Positions 17,448-25,946 of a stretch of DNA of 64,000 nucleotides are shown here, piece by piece; within the stretch, counting starts at the first letter, position 1, and the number at the start of each line of letters is the position of its first letter. The DNA is from Streptomyces chromofuscus (GTDB taxonomy: Bacteria; Actinomycetota; Actinomycetes; Streptomycetales; Streptomycetaceae): positions 5,893,501 to 5,957,500 of the forward strand of contig NZ_CP063374.1 in assembly GCF_015160875.1 (NCBI RefSeq), in the 5' to 3' direction. Position numbers and translations under genes: made by a program. Below the pieces are notes generated by a model. It saw nothing but the letters and a program-made list of their open reading frames with translations. It had not been told where the DNA came from and did not search any database.

Positions 17448-18413
17448 TTAATCGCCGAGACGTTTCAACGCCGCCGGAGCCTCCTCGGTCCGGTCGACCA
17501 GGGCGATGCGCGCCTCCATCGACCGCTCGCGGGCCGGCGATCGAAGCAGCGGCCAGGCCGGGAGCCGGTCCGTCCAGTGCGCGCCGGTTCACCAGCACCA
17601 TCGGGGTGGGCTCGCCGCGGGACTCGTAGCAGCTCGGCGTCGCGTTGTCGAACATCTCCTGTACGGTCCCGGCGGCGCCCGGCAGGAACACCACGCCGGA
17701 GGTGCAGCGGGCCAACAGGCCGTCCCCGCGGGTGGCGTTGTCGAAGTACTTGGCCGCGTACGTGCCGAGGTTCGCCGCCTCCATCGCTCCGGGGCCGCCG
17801 CCGGTCGCGACGGTGAACCCGGCGCGAGCCGACTCCCAGGCGCGCTGCACCCGCGTACGCGTCCGTCCCGCGGGCCATCGCGTGTTCGCCGTCCCCCACG
17901 CTCGAATACGCTCGCGCGGGCGGTACCCCCATCGCCCACCACGCGGGCGCGGCGAGTAGTTCGTCCAGCGCGTCGGAGACGGCGTCGTCGTGCACGGCGC
18001 GCAGCATCGACGCGAAGACGTCGCCATCGGCCATGGTCTGCTGGAACCACGCGTAGGACAGGGCGTCCGGCGTCGCCTATACCCCTTCTCCAGACCGTCG
18101 AACAGCTCGTCCGGGGTGTGGACGAAGCCGCGGTACGGGTCGAAGGGCAGGTCCGGTACCGGTGGGAAGACCAGGGCGCCTGCGGCGGCGACCCGGCCGG
18201 CCGCGTCGTCCGTCATGGGGCAGCCGAGGAAGACGGCGCCGGTGACGTCGGTGGAGAGCAGCGCGTCCGTCCGGGCCGTCAGATCGACGGTCCGGACGCG
18301 GAATCGGGCCAGGTGCCGTGGGCGGCGACGACCTCGTCGAACTCGGTGAGGGACTCGATCTCGCGGTCGTGCGAGGCGGTGTGGGTGGCGTGGGCGGGTG
18401 GTGTGGGATGCAC
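17448..18413 (-). pseudogene. Decayed LOG-family (lysine decarboxylase-like) gene
   Basis: The conserved LOG motifs are present but spread over different frames. They are VHPTPPAHATHTASHDREIE then VVAAHGT (frame 1), LARFRVRTVDLTARTDALL to LFDGLEKGY (frame 2), MADGDVFASMLRAVHDDAV (frame 3), ATGGGPGAMEAANLG and PGAAGTVQEMFDNAT (frame 2 again), then a shift before the stop at 17448. At least four lesions are needed; two look like single-base losses near 18311 and 18080. A palindromic repeat interrupts the middle. Intact homologues are Rossmann-fold nucleotide-monophosphate phosphoribohydrolase-like proteins. It is probably non-functional. Confidence 0.85.
17890..17936. repeat. Short Streptomyces palindromic repeat inserted in the LOG gene
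   Basis: On the minus strand this reads GGCGATGGGGGTACC, then GCGAGCGTATTCGAGCG, then TGGGGGACGGC. It resembles the dispersed GGGGGTCCCCCC-CTCGAGCGAAGCCGAG-GTGGGGGA element seen in many Streptomyces intergenic regions. Here it replaces the expected glycine-rich LOG motif, so it behaves like an inserted miniature element. Confidence 0.65.
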
Positions 18414-18439
18414 CCGCCCATGCTGGGGGCGCGTGTCGC

Positions 18440-18847
18440 TCAGCCCTCGACGGCCGCCGGGTCCATCCACACGACTTCCCAGGTGTGGCCGTCCAGGTCG
18501 TCGAAGGCGCGGCCGTACATGAAGCCGTGGTCCTGGGTCTCGCCGGAGGCGGAGCCACCGGCCGAGATCGCCTTCTCCACCAGCTCGTCGACCTTCGCGC
18601 GGCTCTCCGCGCTCAGGCACAGCAGCACCTCGCTGGACTTCGTGGCGTCCACGATCTCCTTCTTCGTGAACTCGCCGTACTTCTGCTTGGTGAGCAGCAT
18701 GGCCACGATCGTGTCGCTGATCATGACCGAGGCGGCGGTCTCGTCGCTGAACTGGGCGTTGATCGCGTAACCGAGCTCCGTGAAGAACTTCTTCGAGGCG
18801 TCGAGGTCGTTCACGGGCAGGTTCACGAAGATCATCTGCTGGTACAT
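18440..18847 (-). CDS. VOC-family (glyoxalase/bleomycin-resistance-like) protein
   Basis: A 135-residue VOC-superfamily protein: MIFVNLPVNDLDASKKFFTE with the paired beta-alpha-beta modules typical of the fold, and the closing DDLDGHTWEVVWMDP. The ATG at 18847 (MYQQMIFVNLPV) is preferred because it follows GGGAGAG and starts at the domain; a 22-residue extension upstream is rejected. The substrate is unknown; relatives include dioxygenases, lyases and drug-binding proteins. Confidence 0.85.
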   Translation of the reverse strand: MYQQMIFVNLPVNDLDASKKFFTELGYAINAQFSDETAASVMISDTIVAMLLTKQKYGEFTKKEIVDATKSSEVLLCLSAESRAKVDELVEKAISAGGSASGETQDHGFMYGRAFDDLDGHTWEVVWMDPAAVEG

Positions 18848-18955
18848 CCGCGGTCTCTCCCATCGGTGTCGTGCCGTTCGGTGGGGTAGACCCGGGGCCG
18901 GCGCGGAACTCATCGTCGGCCGGGGACTTTTTTCGTACGGGTTTCCGCGCGCGCC

Positions 18956-20317
18956 TCAACGGGCGAGCGGCTGCGCGGCGAGCGCGGCGACGGCCAGGGT
19001 CAGCGGGGCGAACATCGCGACCAGGGTGGCGGCGCGGAGCGCGGCGGCGGCGCGCAGCATCGTCACCGGGGCGCCGAGCCGGAGCAGGGCGGCGGTGGTG
19101 TCGGCGCGGGCGTGCTTGGCCTCGACGGCGGTGGTGAGCAGGGTGGCGAGGGTGCAGCCCGCGACGAGGAGTGCGCCGAGGGTGGTGAGGGGGCCGAGGG
19201 TGGGGCCGTCGGGGTTCTGCAGCGTGGCCATGGCGTAGGCGGCGGATGCGACGGCGCAGACGATGCCGAGGGGCCGTCCGATGCGGGAGGACTCCTCCAT
19301 CAGCACGCGGCCGGCCAGAAGGCGGAGGGCGCCGGGCCGGACGATCTGCAGGAGGTGGCCGCACAGATGGGTGAGGCCGGGGCCGGTGAGGGCGAGGCCG
19401 ACGGCGGTGAGGAGCCAGCCGAGGAGGACGCCCACGGGGCCGCTGGTCAGGCCGCCGGGCATGTCGGCGGTGGCCGTGGTGCGGTCGGCGTAGGCCTCCA
19501 CGGCGAGGCCGGCGGCGAGGACGGAGATGCCCCAGGGGAGGGCGGCGGTGGCGTCGAGGCGCTTGCCGTCGTTTCCGGGGGCGCCCGGAGCGGGTGTGAG
19601 GAGGTCGGGTGCGCCGCCCGGCGCCTGCGGGGCGTCGGCGGTGTCCGCCGCTGCGGGCTTCGCCCGCGGCTCGCCGTCGGCGGCCCCCCGCCTCAGATGC
19701 GCGCCGAAACGCCCGTACGCCCCGAACGTCTCGCGCGCCGCTCCGCGCCCGTACGCCCCGAAGCGGCCGAACGCCCTCCGCGCGCCCCGTGCCCGTGCCG
19801 GGCCCGTCTCGCGCGGGCGCAGCACCACCGCCACCGACAGGGACGCGGCTGCCGGGACCAGGGACAGCAGGGTGAGCGCCGCCGGGACCGGCAGGGACCG
19901 GTCCGCCGCGAGGAACTGGGTCGCCGCCCCGTCGAAGGGCATGCCGGTGAGGTCGCCGCGGAGGTGGAGGAAGAACAGCAGGGCCAGCATCGAGCCGAGG
20001 GTGGTCGACAGGGCCGTGGTCGTGGCCGAGATCGTCATCAGACGGGCCGGGCCCAGGCCGATCGCCGACAGGCCCGGGCGGGGCCGGGTGCCGGGGTCGG
20101 TACGGGCGACGGCGACGGCGAAGTGGACCGTGGCGGCCAGGGGGACCGCGCACCAGACGAGGCGGAGCACGGCGGCGGAGGGATCGTCCGGGTGGCTCAG
20201 CGCGTAGCCGAGGGTGCACAGCAGCAGGAAGCCCGTACCGGCCGACGCCGCCGCGACGAGCAGGCGGCGCAGCTGGACGGCCGGGTGGGCGCTGCGGGTC
20301 AGGCGGAGAGCGAGCAC
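18956..20317 (-). CDS. ABC transporter membrane protein
   Basis: A 453-residue protein with about ten hydrophobic segments. A helix-rich N-terminal half is followed by a charged, Arg-rich insert near residues 190-260 (repeats of FGAYGRG/FGAYGRF), then a second membrane half. It starts 18 bp inside the 3' end of the ATPase gene (GTG at 20317), so the two form one transporter. No EAA loop or FtsX periplasmic domain is evident. The substrate is unknown; efflux or stress-related export is only a guess. Confidence 0.72.
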   Translation of the reverse strand: MLALRLTRSAHPAVQLRRLLVAAASAGTGFLLLCTLGYALSHPDDPSAAVLRLVWCAVPLAATVHFAVAVARTDPGTRPRPGLSAIGLGPARLMTISATTTALSTTLGSMLALLFFLHLRGDLTGMPFDGAATQFLAADRSLPVPAALTLLSLVPAAASLSVAVVLRPRETGPARARGARRAFGRFGAYGRGAARETFGAYGRFGAHLRRGAADGEPRAKPAAADTADAPQAPGGAPDLLTPAPGAPGNDGKRLDATAALPWGISVLAAGLAVEAYADRTTATADMPGGLTSGPVGVLLGWLLTAVGLALTGPGLTHLCGHLLQIVRPGALRLLAGRVLMEESSRIGRPLGIVCAVASAAYAMATLQNPDGPTLGPLTTLGALLVAGCTLATLLTTAVEAKHARADTTAALLRLGAPVTMLRAAAALRAATLVAMFAPLTLAVAALAAQPLAR

Positions 20318-21039
20318 GCGGCCCGGCCTTCCGACTCGGTGACCGGCGGCAGGTGCACGGTGGTGACGCACCGTCCGTCCAGCAGGGAGACCGTGCGGTC
20401 GGCGAGGGCCGCGGTCGCCGGGTCGTGGGTGGCGAGGACCACCGTGATGCCGTGCGAGCGGGCCGCCGTGGTGAGGGTGCGCAGCACGTGCCCGCGGTCG
20501 GCGTGGTGCAGCGGGGCGGTGGGTTCGTCGGCGAAGAGGACCGTCGGCGCGGGGGCCAGCGCGCGGGCGATGCACACCCGCTGCCGCTCGGCCTGACGCA
20601 GTTCGCGCGGGCGCCTGCCGGCGCACTCGCCGACATCGAGGCGGTCCAGCCATTCCAGGGCGACCGTCTTGGCGCGCCGTCGGCTGGTGCCGCGCAGCAT
20701 CAGCGGGAGCGCGGCGTTCTCCCAGGCGTTCAGCTCCGGTACGAGCACGGGGGCGGGGTCGATCCAGGCGAACCGGTCGCGGCGCAGCCGTTCCCGGGCG
20801 GCGGGGCGCATGGTGTGCACGGGCACGCTGTTGAACCAGACCTCGCCGTCGGCGGGGCGCACCAGGCCGGACAGGCAGGCCAGCAGCGTGCTCTTGCCGC
20901 TGCCGCGCGGGCCGGAGACGGCGAGGATCTCGGCCTCCCTCACACCCAGCGAGACGCCTGAGAGGCCGGGGGAGCCGTCGGGGTGCTGGAAGTGCAGGGC
21001 GCGTGCCCAGAGGACGTCGTTGTCCGGCGGAGCCACCAT
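20299..21039 (-). CDS. ABC transporter ATP-binding protein
   Basis: A 246-residue ATPase with Walker A GPRGSGKST near residue 40, Walker B PTVLFADEPTAPL near 160 and H-loop LATHDPATAA. The signature motif is degenerate: LRQAERQRV replaces LSGGQ-QRV. The start at 21039 (MVAPPDNDVLWAR) begins just before the nucleotide-binding fold. It is co-translated with the membrane protein gene. The layout resembles MacB/LolD-type ATPases, but the partner is not FtsX-like. Confidence 0.85.
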   Translation of the reverse strand: MVAPPDNDVLWARALHFQHPDGSPGLSGVSLGVREAEILAVSGPRGSGKSTLLACLSGLVRPADGEVWFNSVPVHTMRPAARERLRRDRFAWIDPAPVLVPELNAWENAALPLMLRGTSRRRAKTVALEWLDRLDVGECAGRRPRELRQAERQRVCIARALAPAPTVLFADEPTAPLHHADRGHVLRTLTTAARSHGITVVLATHDPATAALADRTVSLLDGRCVTTVHLPPVTESEGRAACSLSA

Positions 21040-21160
21040 GGGCGTACACCTCAGTTCGGATCCGTATGTGCCTGCCAGGTCCCTCGTGCGGGGGAACGAA
21101 GGCTGGGCCGATCGGTCACTGGGCACGCTAGGCAGCGGTCGCCGGGCTCCCTGACAGCAC

Positions 21161-21208
21161 ACGGCCCCGGGCCGCCGTTCTCACTCGAACGGACGGCGCC
21201 GGGGCCGT
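21161..21208 (-). terminator. Terminator after the aminotransferase gene
   Basis: ACGGCCCCGG pairs with CCGGGGCCGT, with a second inner pairing of CCGCCGTTC and GAACGGACGG, about 55 bp after the aminotransferase stop. It is a strong GC hairpin without a long T-run. Confidence 0.65.
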
Positions 21209-21262
21209 TGCCGATCATCCCGAAGGAAGATCACCGCGTCAGCCGATCACCGCGTCGGCTCA

Positions 21263-22645
21263 TCACAGCTTCGACCACGCCTCCGTCAGCGTGGCCCGCA
21301 GGATCTGCTCGATCTCGTCGAAGGTCTCCTGGTTGGAGATCAGCGGCGGCGCGAGCTGGACGACCGGGTCGCCGCGGTCGTCGGCGCGGCAGTACAGGCC
21401 GTTGTCGAACAGCGCCTTGGACAGGAAGCCGTACAGGACGCGCTCGGTCTCCTCCTCGTTGAAGGACTCCTTGGTGGCCTTGTCCTTCACCAGCTCGATG
21501 CCGTAGAAGAAGCCGTTGCCGCGGACGTCGCCGACGATCGGCAGGTCGTGCAGCTTCTGCAGGGTCTGGAGGAAGGCGCTCTCGTGGTCCAGCACGTGCT
21601 GGGTGAGGTTCTCGCGCTCGAACAGGTCGAGGTTGGCGAGGCCCACGGCCGCGGAGACCGGGTGGCCGCCGAAGGTGTAGCCGTGCAGGAAGGTGTTGTC
21701 GCCCTGGTAGAACGGCTCCGCGATGCGGTCCGAGACGATGCAGGCGCCGATCGGGGAGTAGCCCGAGGTCATGCCCTTGGCGCAGGTGATCATGTCCGGG
21801 ACGAAGCCGAACTTGTCGCAGGCGAAGATCGTGCCGAGGCGGCCGAAGGCGCAGATGACCTCGTCCGACACGAGCAGCACGTCGTACTGGTCACAGATCT
21901 CGCGCACCCGCTGGAAGTAGCCGGGCGGCGGCGGGAAGCAGCCGCCGGCGTTCTGCACCGGCTCCAGGAAGACCGCGGCGACCGTCTCCGGGCCCTCGAA
22001 GAGGATCTGCTGCTCGATCTGGTCGGCGGCCCACCGGCCGAAGGCCTCGGGGTCGTCGCCGTGGATCGGGGCGCGGTAGATGTTGGTGTTCGGGACCTTG
22101 TGCGCGCCCGGGACGAGCGGCTCGAAGGGGGCCTTCAGCGCCGGCAGGCCGGTGATGGACAGGGCGCCCTGCGGGGTGCCGTGGTACGCGACGGCGCGGG
22201 AGATGACCTTGTACTTGGTCGGCTTTCCCTGGAGCTTGAAGTACTGCTTGGCGAGCTTCCAGGCGGTCTCGACGGCCTCGCCGCCGCCGGTGGTGAAGAA
22301 GACCTTGTTCAGATCGCCCGGCGCGTAGTCGGCGAGGCGCTCGGCCAGCTCGACGGCCTTGGGGTGGGCGTAGGACCACACCGGGAAGAAGGCCAGCTCC
22401 TGGGCCTGCTTGAACGCCGTCTCGGCGAGCTCCGTGCGGCCGTGACCGGCCTGGACCACGAACAGACCCGCAAGACCGTCGAGGTAGCGCTTGCCCTTGT
22501 CGTCGTAGATGTAGGTGCCCTCGCCGCGCACGATCGTCGGTACGGGGGCGTTCTCGTACGAGGACATGCGGGTGAAGTGCATCCACAGGTGGTCGTACGC
22601 GGATTTGCTGAGGTCCTTGGTGCTCACGGTTATCGGGTTCCCCAC
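21263..22645 (-). CDS. Class III aminotransferase, putrescine/polyamine type
   Basis: A 460-residue PLP enzyme of the omega-aminotransferase family. Motifs are FFTTGGGEAVETAWKLAKQY, the carboxylate-binding VLLVSDEVICAFGRLG and the PLP lysine in MITCAKGMTSGYSPIG. Its place beside an AsnC regulator and an aminobutyraldehyde-type dehydrogenase, in a region with potABCD and gabT, points to putrescine or diamine transamination. The ATG at 22645 (MGNPITVSTK) overlaps the asnC stop by 16 bp; a GTG at 22627 is an alternative. It probably forms an operon with asnC. Confidence 0.88.
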   Translation of the reverse strand: MGNPITVSTKDLSKSAYDHLWMHFTRMSSYENAPVPTIVRGEGTYIYDDKGKRYLDGLAGLFVVQAGHGRTELAETAFKQAQELAFFPVWSYAHPKAVELAERLADYAPGDLNKVFFTTGGGEAVETAWKLAKQYFKLQGKPTKYKVISRAVAYHGTPQGALSITGLPALKAPFEPLVPGAHKVPNTNIYRAPIHGDDPEAFGRWAADQIEQQILFEGPETVAAVFLEPVQNAGGCFPPPPGYFQRVREICDQYDVLLVSDEVICAFGRLGTIFACDKFGFVPDMITCAKGMTSGYSPIGACIVSDRIAEPFYQGDNTFLHGYTFGGHPVSAAVGLANLDLFERENLTQHVLDHESAFLQTLQKLHDLPIVGDVRGNGFFYGIELVKDKATKESFNEEETERVLYGFLSKALFDNGLYCRADDRGDPVVQLAPPLISNQETFDEIEQILRATLTEAWSKL

Positions 22646-23178
22646 ATGTAGGTCTGCTTCTTGAGCTTGAGGTAGACGAAGCTCTCGGTGGAGCGCACGC
22701 CGGGCAGGGCCCGGATGCGTTTGTTGATGACGTCCAGCAGGTGGTCGTCGTCCTCGCAGACGATCTCGGCGAGGATGTCGAACGAGCCCGCGGTCATCAC
22801 CACGTACTCGACTTCCGACATGCCGGTCAGTGCGTCGGCCACGTCCTCCGTGTCGCCCTCGACGGTGATCCCGACCATCGCCTGCCGGCGGAATCCCACG
22901 GTGAGCGGGTCCGTGACGGCGACGATCTGCATCACGCCCTGGTCGAGCAGCTTCTGCACCCGCTGGCGCACCGCCGCCTCGGACAGGCCGACGGCCTTGC
23001 CGATGGCGGCGTACGGCCGACGGCCGTCCTCCTGGAGCTGCTCGATGATCGCGAGGGAGACGGCGTCCAGCTGGGGGCTCCCGGTCCTGGACTCGCGGGA
23101 GGACTCACGAAAGGACTCGCGGAGACCCCGCGAGGTCCTCTGGTCTGCGCTTCGACTGGCCACGAGCTCACTCTGCAC
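22630..23178 (-). CDS. Lrp/AsnC-family transcriptional regulator
   Basis: A 182-residue regulator. A disordered Ser/Arg-rich N-terminus of about 35 residues precedes the winged helix-turn-helix (LDAVSLAIIEQLQEDG, then AIGKAVGLSEAAVRQRVQKL). The RAM/AsnC ligand domain covers about residues 95-175. The start is taken as GTG 23178 (VQSELVASRS); GTG 23163 is possible. It is divergent from the aldehyde dehydrogenase gene, with a near-perfect palindrome between them, and lies directly upstream of the aminotransferase gene. It is the likely local regulator of both. Confidence 0.88.
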   Translation of the reverse strand: MQSELVASRSADQRTSRGLRESFRESSRESRTGSPQLDAVSLAIIEQLQEDGRRPYAAIGKAVGLSEAAVRQRVQKLLDQGVMQIVAVTDPLTVGFRRQAMVGITVEGDTEDVADALTGMSEVEYVVMTAGSFDILAEIVCEDDDHLLDVINKRIRALPGVRSTESFVYLKLKKQTYMWGTR

Positions 23179-23232
23179 GACGTCTCGATAGTTTCGCAAG
23201 GCCGCATCGATGAAATTCGTTGTTTGCGCGTT

Positions 23233-23258
23233 CGAATCTTGCGGATATCGCAGATTCG
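23233..23258. promoter_or_regulatory. Palindromic operator candidate, AsnC/aldehyde dehydrogenase intergenic
   Basis: CGAATC-T-TGCG-GATAT-CGCA-GATTCG is an inverted repeat with one bulged base, centred 55-70 bp from the asnC start and about 100 bp from the dehydrogenase start. GCGCG flanks both arms. It fits the palindromic sites bound by Lrp/AsnC dimers. Confidence 0.6.
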
Positions 23259-23343
23259 GCGCGGCAGGGGGTGTTGAAACCGTGGGACTACCGATTAGGG
23301 TGGGTGTCTCAGTGATGGGACACCCGAACCTGGAGGGCCGGCA

Positions 23344-24783
23344 GTGAGCACCGAGCTGCGTCGTCTGCGCAACTACATCGACGGAGAGTTCCGGGACGCC
23401 GCCGACGGACGGACCACCGAGGTGGTGAACCCGGCGACCGGCGAGGCGTACGCCACCGCGCCGCTGTCCGGGCAGGCCGACGTCGACGCCGCCATGGCGG
23501 CCGCCGAGGCCGCGTTCCCGGCGTGGCGCGATACCACCCCGGCCGAGCGGCAGAAGGCCCTCCTGAAGATCGCGGACGCGTTCGAGGCGCGCGCCGAGGA
23601 ACTGATCGCGGCCGAGGTGGAGAACACGGGCAAGCCGGTCGGGCTGACCCGCTCCGAGGAGATCCCGCCGATGGTCGACCAGATCCGCTTCTTCGCGGGT
23701 GCGGCCCGGATGCTGGAGGGCCGCTCCGCCGGTGAGTACATGGACGGGCTGACCTCGATCGTCCGCCGTGAGCCGGTCGGCGTCTGCGCGCAGGTCGCGC
23801 CGTGGAACTACCCGATGATGATGGCCGTGTGGAAGTTCGCCCCGGCGATCGCGGCCGGCAACACGGTCGTGCTGAAGCCGTCCGACACCACCCCCGCCTC
23901 CACCGTGCTGATCGCGGAGATCCTCGGTGAGATCCTGCCCAAGGGCGTCTTCAACGTCATCTGCGGTGACCGCGAGACCGGCCGCATGATGGTCGAGCAC
24001 CCCGTCCCGGCGATGGCCTCCATCACCGGCTCGGTGCGCGCCGGCATGTCGGTCGCCGAGTCCGCGGCCAAGGACGTCAAGCGGGTCCACCTGGAGCTGG
24101 GCGGCAAGGCGCCGGTCGTCGTCTTCGACGACACCGACATCGCCAAGGCCGTCGAGGACATCTCCGTGGCCGGTTTCTTCAACGCCGGGCAGGACTGCAC
24201 GGCGGCCACCCGCGTGCTGGTGCACGAGGCGATCCACGACGAGTTCGTGCAGGCCCTCGCCAAGGCCGCCGCCGACACCAAGACCGGCCTGCCGGACGAC
24301 GAGGACGTGCTGTACGGCCCGCTGAACAACCCCAACCAGCTCAAGCAGGTCGCCGGTTTCATCGAGCGGCTGCCCGCGCACGCCAAGGTGGAGGCCGGCG
24401 GTCACCAGGTCGGCGACAAGGGCTACTTCTACGCCCCGACCGTCGTCTCCGGCTTGAAGCAGGACGACGAGATCGTCCAGAACGAGGTCTTCGGCCCGGT
24501 CATCACCGTCCAGTCCTTCCGCGACGAGGACCAGGCGGTCGAGTACGCCAACGGCGTCGAGTACGCCCTCGCGTCCTCCGTGTGGACCAAGGACCACGGC
24601 CGCGCGATGCGCATGTCCAAGAAGCTCGACTTCGGCTGCGTGTGGATCAACACCCACATCCCGCTGGTCGCCGAGATGCCGCACGGCGGCTTCAAGAAGT
24701 CCGGCTACGGCAAGGACCTGTCGGCGTACGGCTTCGACGACTACACCCGGATCAAGCACGTGATGACGTCGCTGGAGGCGTAG
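23344..24783 (+). CDS. Gamma-aminobutyraldehyde-type NAD(P)-dependent dehydrogenase
   Basis: A 479-residue aldehyde dehydrogenase. The active-site cysteine is Cys285 in FFNAGQDCTAATR and the general base lies in HLELGGKAPVVVFDD. The nucleotide-binding segment is VAPWNYPMMMAVWKFAPAIA. The best match is the gamma-aminobutyraldehyde/PuuC group, which oxidises the product of putrescine transamination to GABA. The GTG at 23344 follows GGAGGGCCGGCA. It is divergent from asnC and ends with a strong hairpin at 24926. Confidence 0.9.
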   Translation: MSTELRRLRNYIDGEFRDAADGRTTEVVNPATGEAYATAPLSGQADVDAAMAAAEAAFPAWRDTTPAERQKALLKIADAFEARAEELIAAEVENTGKPVGLTRSEEIPPMVDQIRFFAGAARMLEGRSAGEYMDGLTSIVRREPVGVCAQVAPWNYPMMMAVWKFAPAIAAGNTVVLKPSDTTPASTVLIAEILGEILPKGVFNVICGDRETGRMMVEHPVPAMASITGSVRAGMSVAESAAKDVKRVHLELGGKAPVVVFDDTDIAKAVEDISVAGFFNAGQDCTAATRVLVHEAIHDEFVQALAKAAADTKTGLPDDEDVLYGPLNNPNQLKQVAGFIERLPAHAKVEAGGHQVGDKGYFYAPTVVSGLKQDDEIVQNEVFGPVITVQSFRDEDQAVEYANGVEYALASSVWTKDHGRAMRMSKKLDFGCVWINTHIPLVAEMPHGGFKKSGYGKDLSAYGFDDYTRIKHVMTSLEA

Positions 24784-25256
24784 CGCTCCGCTCGGGGGAG
24801 GGGGCCGTGGGCCCAGCGGGTCCGTGGTGGCCGGGCGCGCCCACGCGGCGGAGCCGCGCATCGACACCGCCCCGCACGGCACCGCCCCGCACGGCATCGA
24901 TCACGCGTGAGGCCTCACAGAGGCTCGGCCCCGGACGGAGGACGGACCCTCCGTCCGGGGCCGTGGTCCGTCCGGCGGGTGCCGGGAGGCGGGCGAGCGG
25001 GTGTCCGGGCTGCGCGGAAGGGCGCGGCGCAGCGTCCCTGTTCCTTCGCCTCGTCCCGGCGGGATGCGGCGCGACGTGCGGGCGTCTCGCGGTGGCGCGT
25101 CGCCCGGGACATCGCGGCGGAAGGGCGGGCGGAGTCCGCGCGAGGCGGGGGAACGCGGCGGTGGAGTCGTGATCGCCGCCTCCGGCGCGTGCGGCGTGCC
25201 CGCGGCGGGGGGAGGCTGAAGAGGAGACGAACGCGCGGGCCGGGAGCGAGGCAGCC
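24784..25256. other. Gene-free stretch between dehydrogenase and DUF2630 gene
   Basis: It contains the terminator at 24926-24963 and otherwise GC-rich sequence with no supported coding region. Open frames here have no recognisable protein features. The promoter of the DUF2630 gene should lie in the last 150 bp. Confidence 0.5.
24926..24963 (+). terminator. Terminator after the aldehyde dehydrogenase gene
   Basis: A perfect 16-bp stem, 24926-24941 with 24948-24963, around a 6-nt loop. No T-run follows, as is common for Streptomyces terminators. Confidence 0.75.
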
Positions 25257-25520
25257 ATGACGGAACCCGACGCCGCGGCCGAGAGGGCGATTCTCGGCCG
25301 CATCACGGAGATGATCAGCCAGGAGAGGGACCTGCGGGACCACCTGGCGGAGGAGGGCACCGACCGGTCGGCGGAGCAGGCCCGCCTGGCGCGCATCGAG
25401 ACCGAGCTCGACCAGTGCTGGGACCTGCTGCGGCAGCGCCGGGCCAGGCTCGCGGCGGGGCAGGACCCCGGCGAGGCCGAGGTGCGCCCGGCGTCGCAGG
25501 TGAAGGGCTATCTGACCTGA
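25257..25520 (+). CDS. DUF2630-family small protein
   Basis: An 87-residue, highly charged, predicted all-helical protein (ILGRITEMISQERDLRDHLA, then RLARIETELDQCWDLLRQRR), with spacing that suggests an antiparallel coiled coil. It resembles the actinobacterial DUF2630 family, whose function is unknown. The ATG at 25257 has GAGGCAGCC upstream. It lies 211 bp before the ribosomal protein operon and is not obviously linked to it. Confidence 0.8.
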   Translation: MTEPDAAAERAILGRITEMISQERDLRDHLAEEGTDRSAEQARLARIETELDQCWDLLRQRRARLAAGQDPGEAEVRPASQVKGYLT

Positions 25521-25684
25521 GCCACCCGCGCCGACCTGTGCCCTGAGCCAGCTGCTTTGATCCATCCGGCCTGAGTCACCCGCTCCGAGGCATCTGCCCC
25601 GCGCCACGTGTTCTGCGCGACGAAAAACCGGGACGGGCGTCGCCGGGAATGCGGCAGGGGGACCTGTTGTTGAGGGGAACGTCT

Positions 25685-25714
25685 GACATGTTCGAGCCAA
25701 GCGGCTCGCATGTC
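25685..25714 (+). promoter_or_regulatory. Leader hairpin before the alternative ribosomal protein operon
   Basis: GACATG-TT-CGAGCC pairs with GGCTCG-CATGTC around an AAGC loop (12 bp with a TT bulge), ending 6 nt before AAAGGAG. The position suggests control of translation or mRNA stability. No Zur-box consensus (TGAAAATGATTTTCA type) is seen nearby. Confidence 0.5.
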
Positions 25715-25731
25715 GGTGAAAGGAGCCCCCC

Positions 25732-25896
25732 ATGGCACGCAGCACCGCACGCCCCGTCGTCCGCCTGAAGTCGACGGCCGGCACCGGAGTCACCTACGTG
25801 ACCCGCAAGAACCGTCTGAACGACCCCGACCGGCTGGTCCTGCGCAAGTACGACCCGGTCGCCGGCGCTCACGTCCTCTTCCGCGAGGAACGCTGA
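25732..25896 (+). CDS. rpmG: 50S ribosomal protein L33, cysteine-free paralogue
   Basis: A 54-residue bL33. It begins MARSTARPVVRLKSTAGTG and contains YVTRKNRLNDPDRLVLRKYD. There is no cysteine, so it is the zinc-independent (C-minus) form that replaces the zinc-binding L33 when zinc is scarce. The ATG has AAAGGAG upstream. It is followed by L31 and L36 paralogues in the same orientation at 50 and 35 bp spacing. Confidence 0.92.
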   Translation: MARSTARPVVRLKSTAGTGVTYVTRKNRLNDPDRLVLRKYDPVAGAHVLFREER

Positions 25897-25946
25897 CGCC
25901 CGCCTCTCGCCGCCCCACGGCGAAGGCCTCGAGGAAAGGACATCTC

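Noticed and set aside
25600..25731. Expected Zur operator before the zinc-free ribosomal protein operon
   Set aside because: No TGAAAATGATTTTCA-like sequence is visible; only the leader hairpin is supported.
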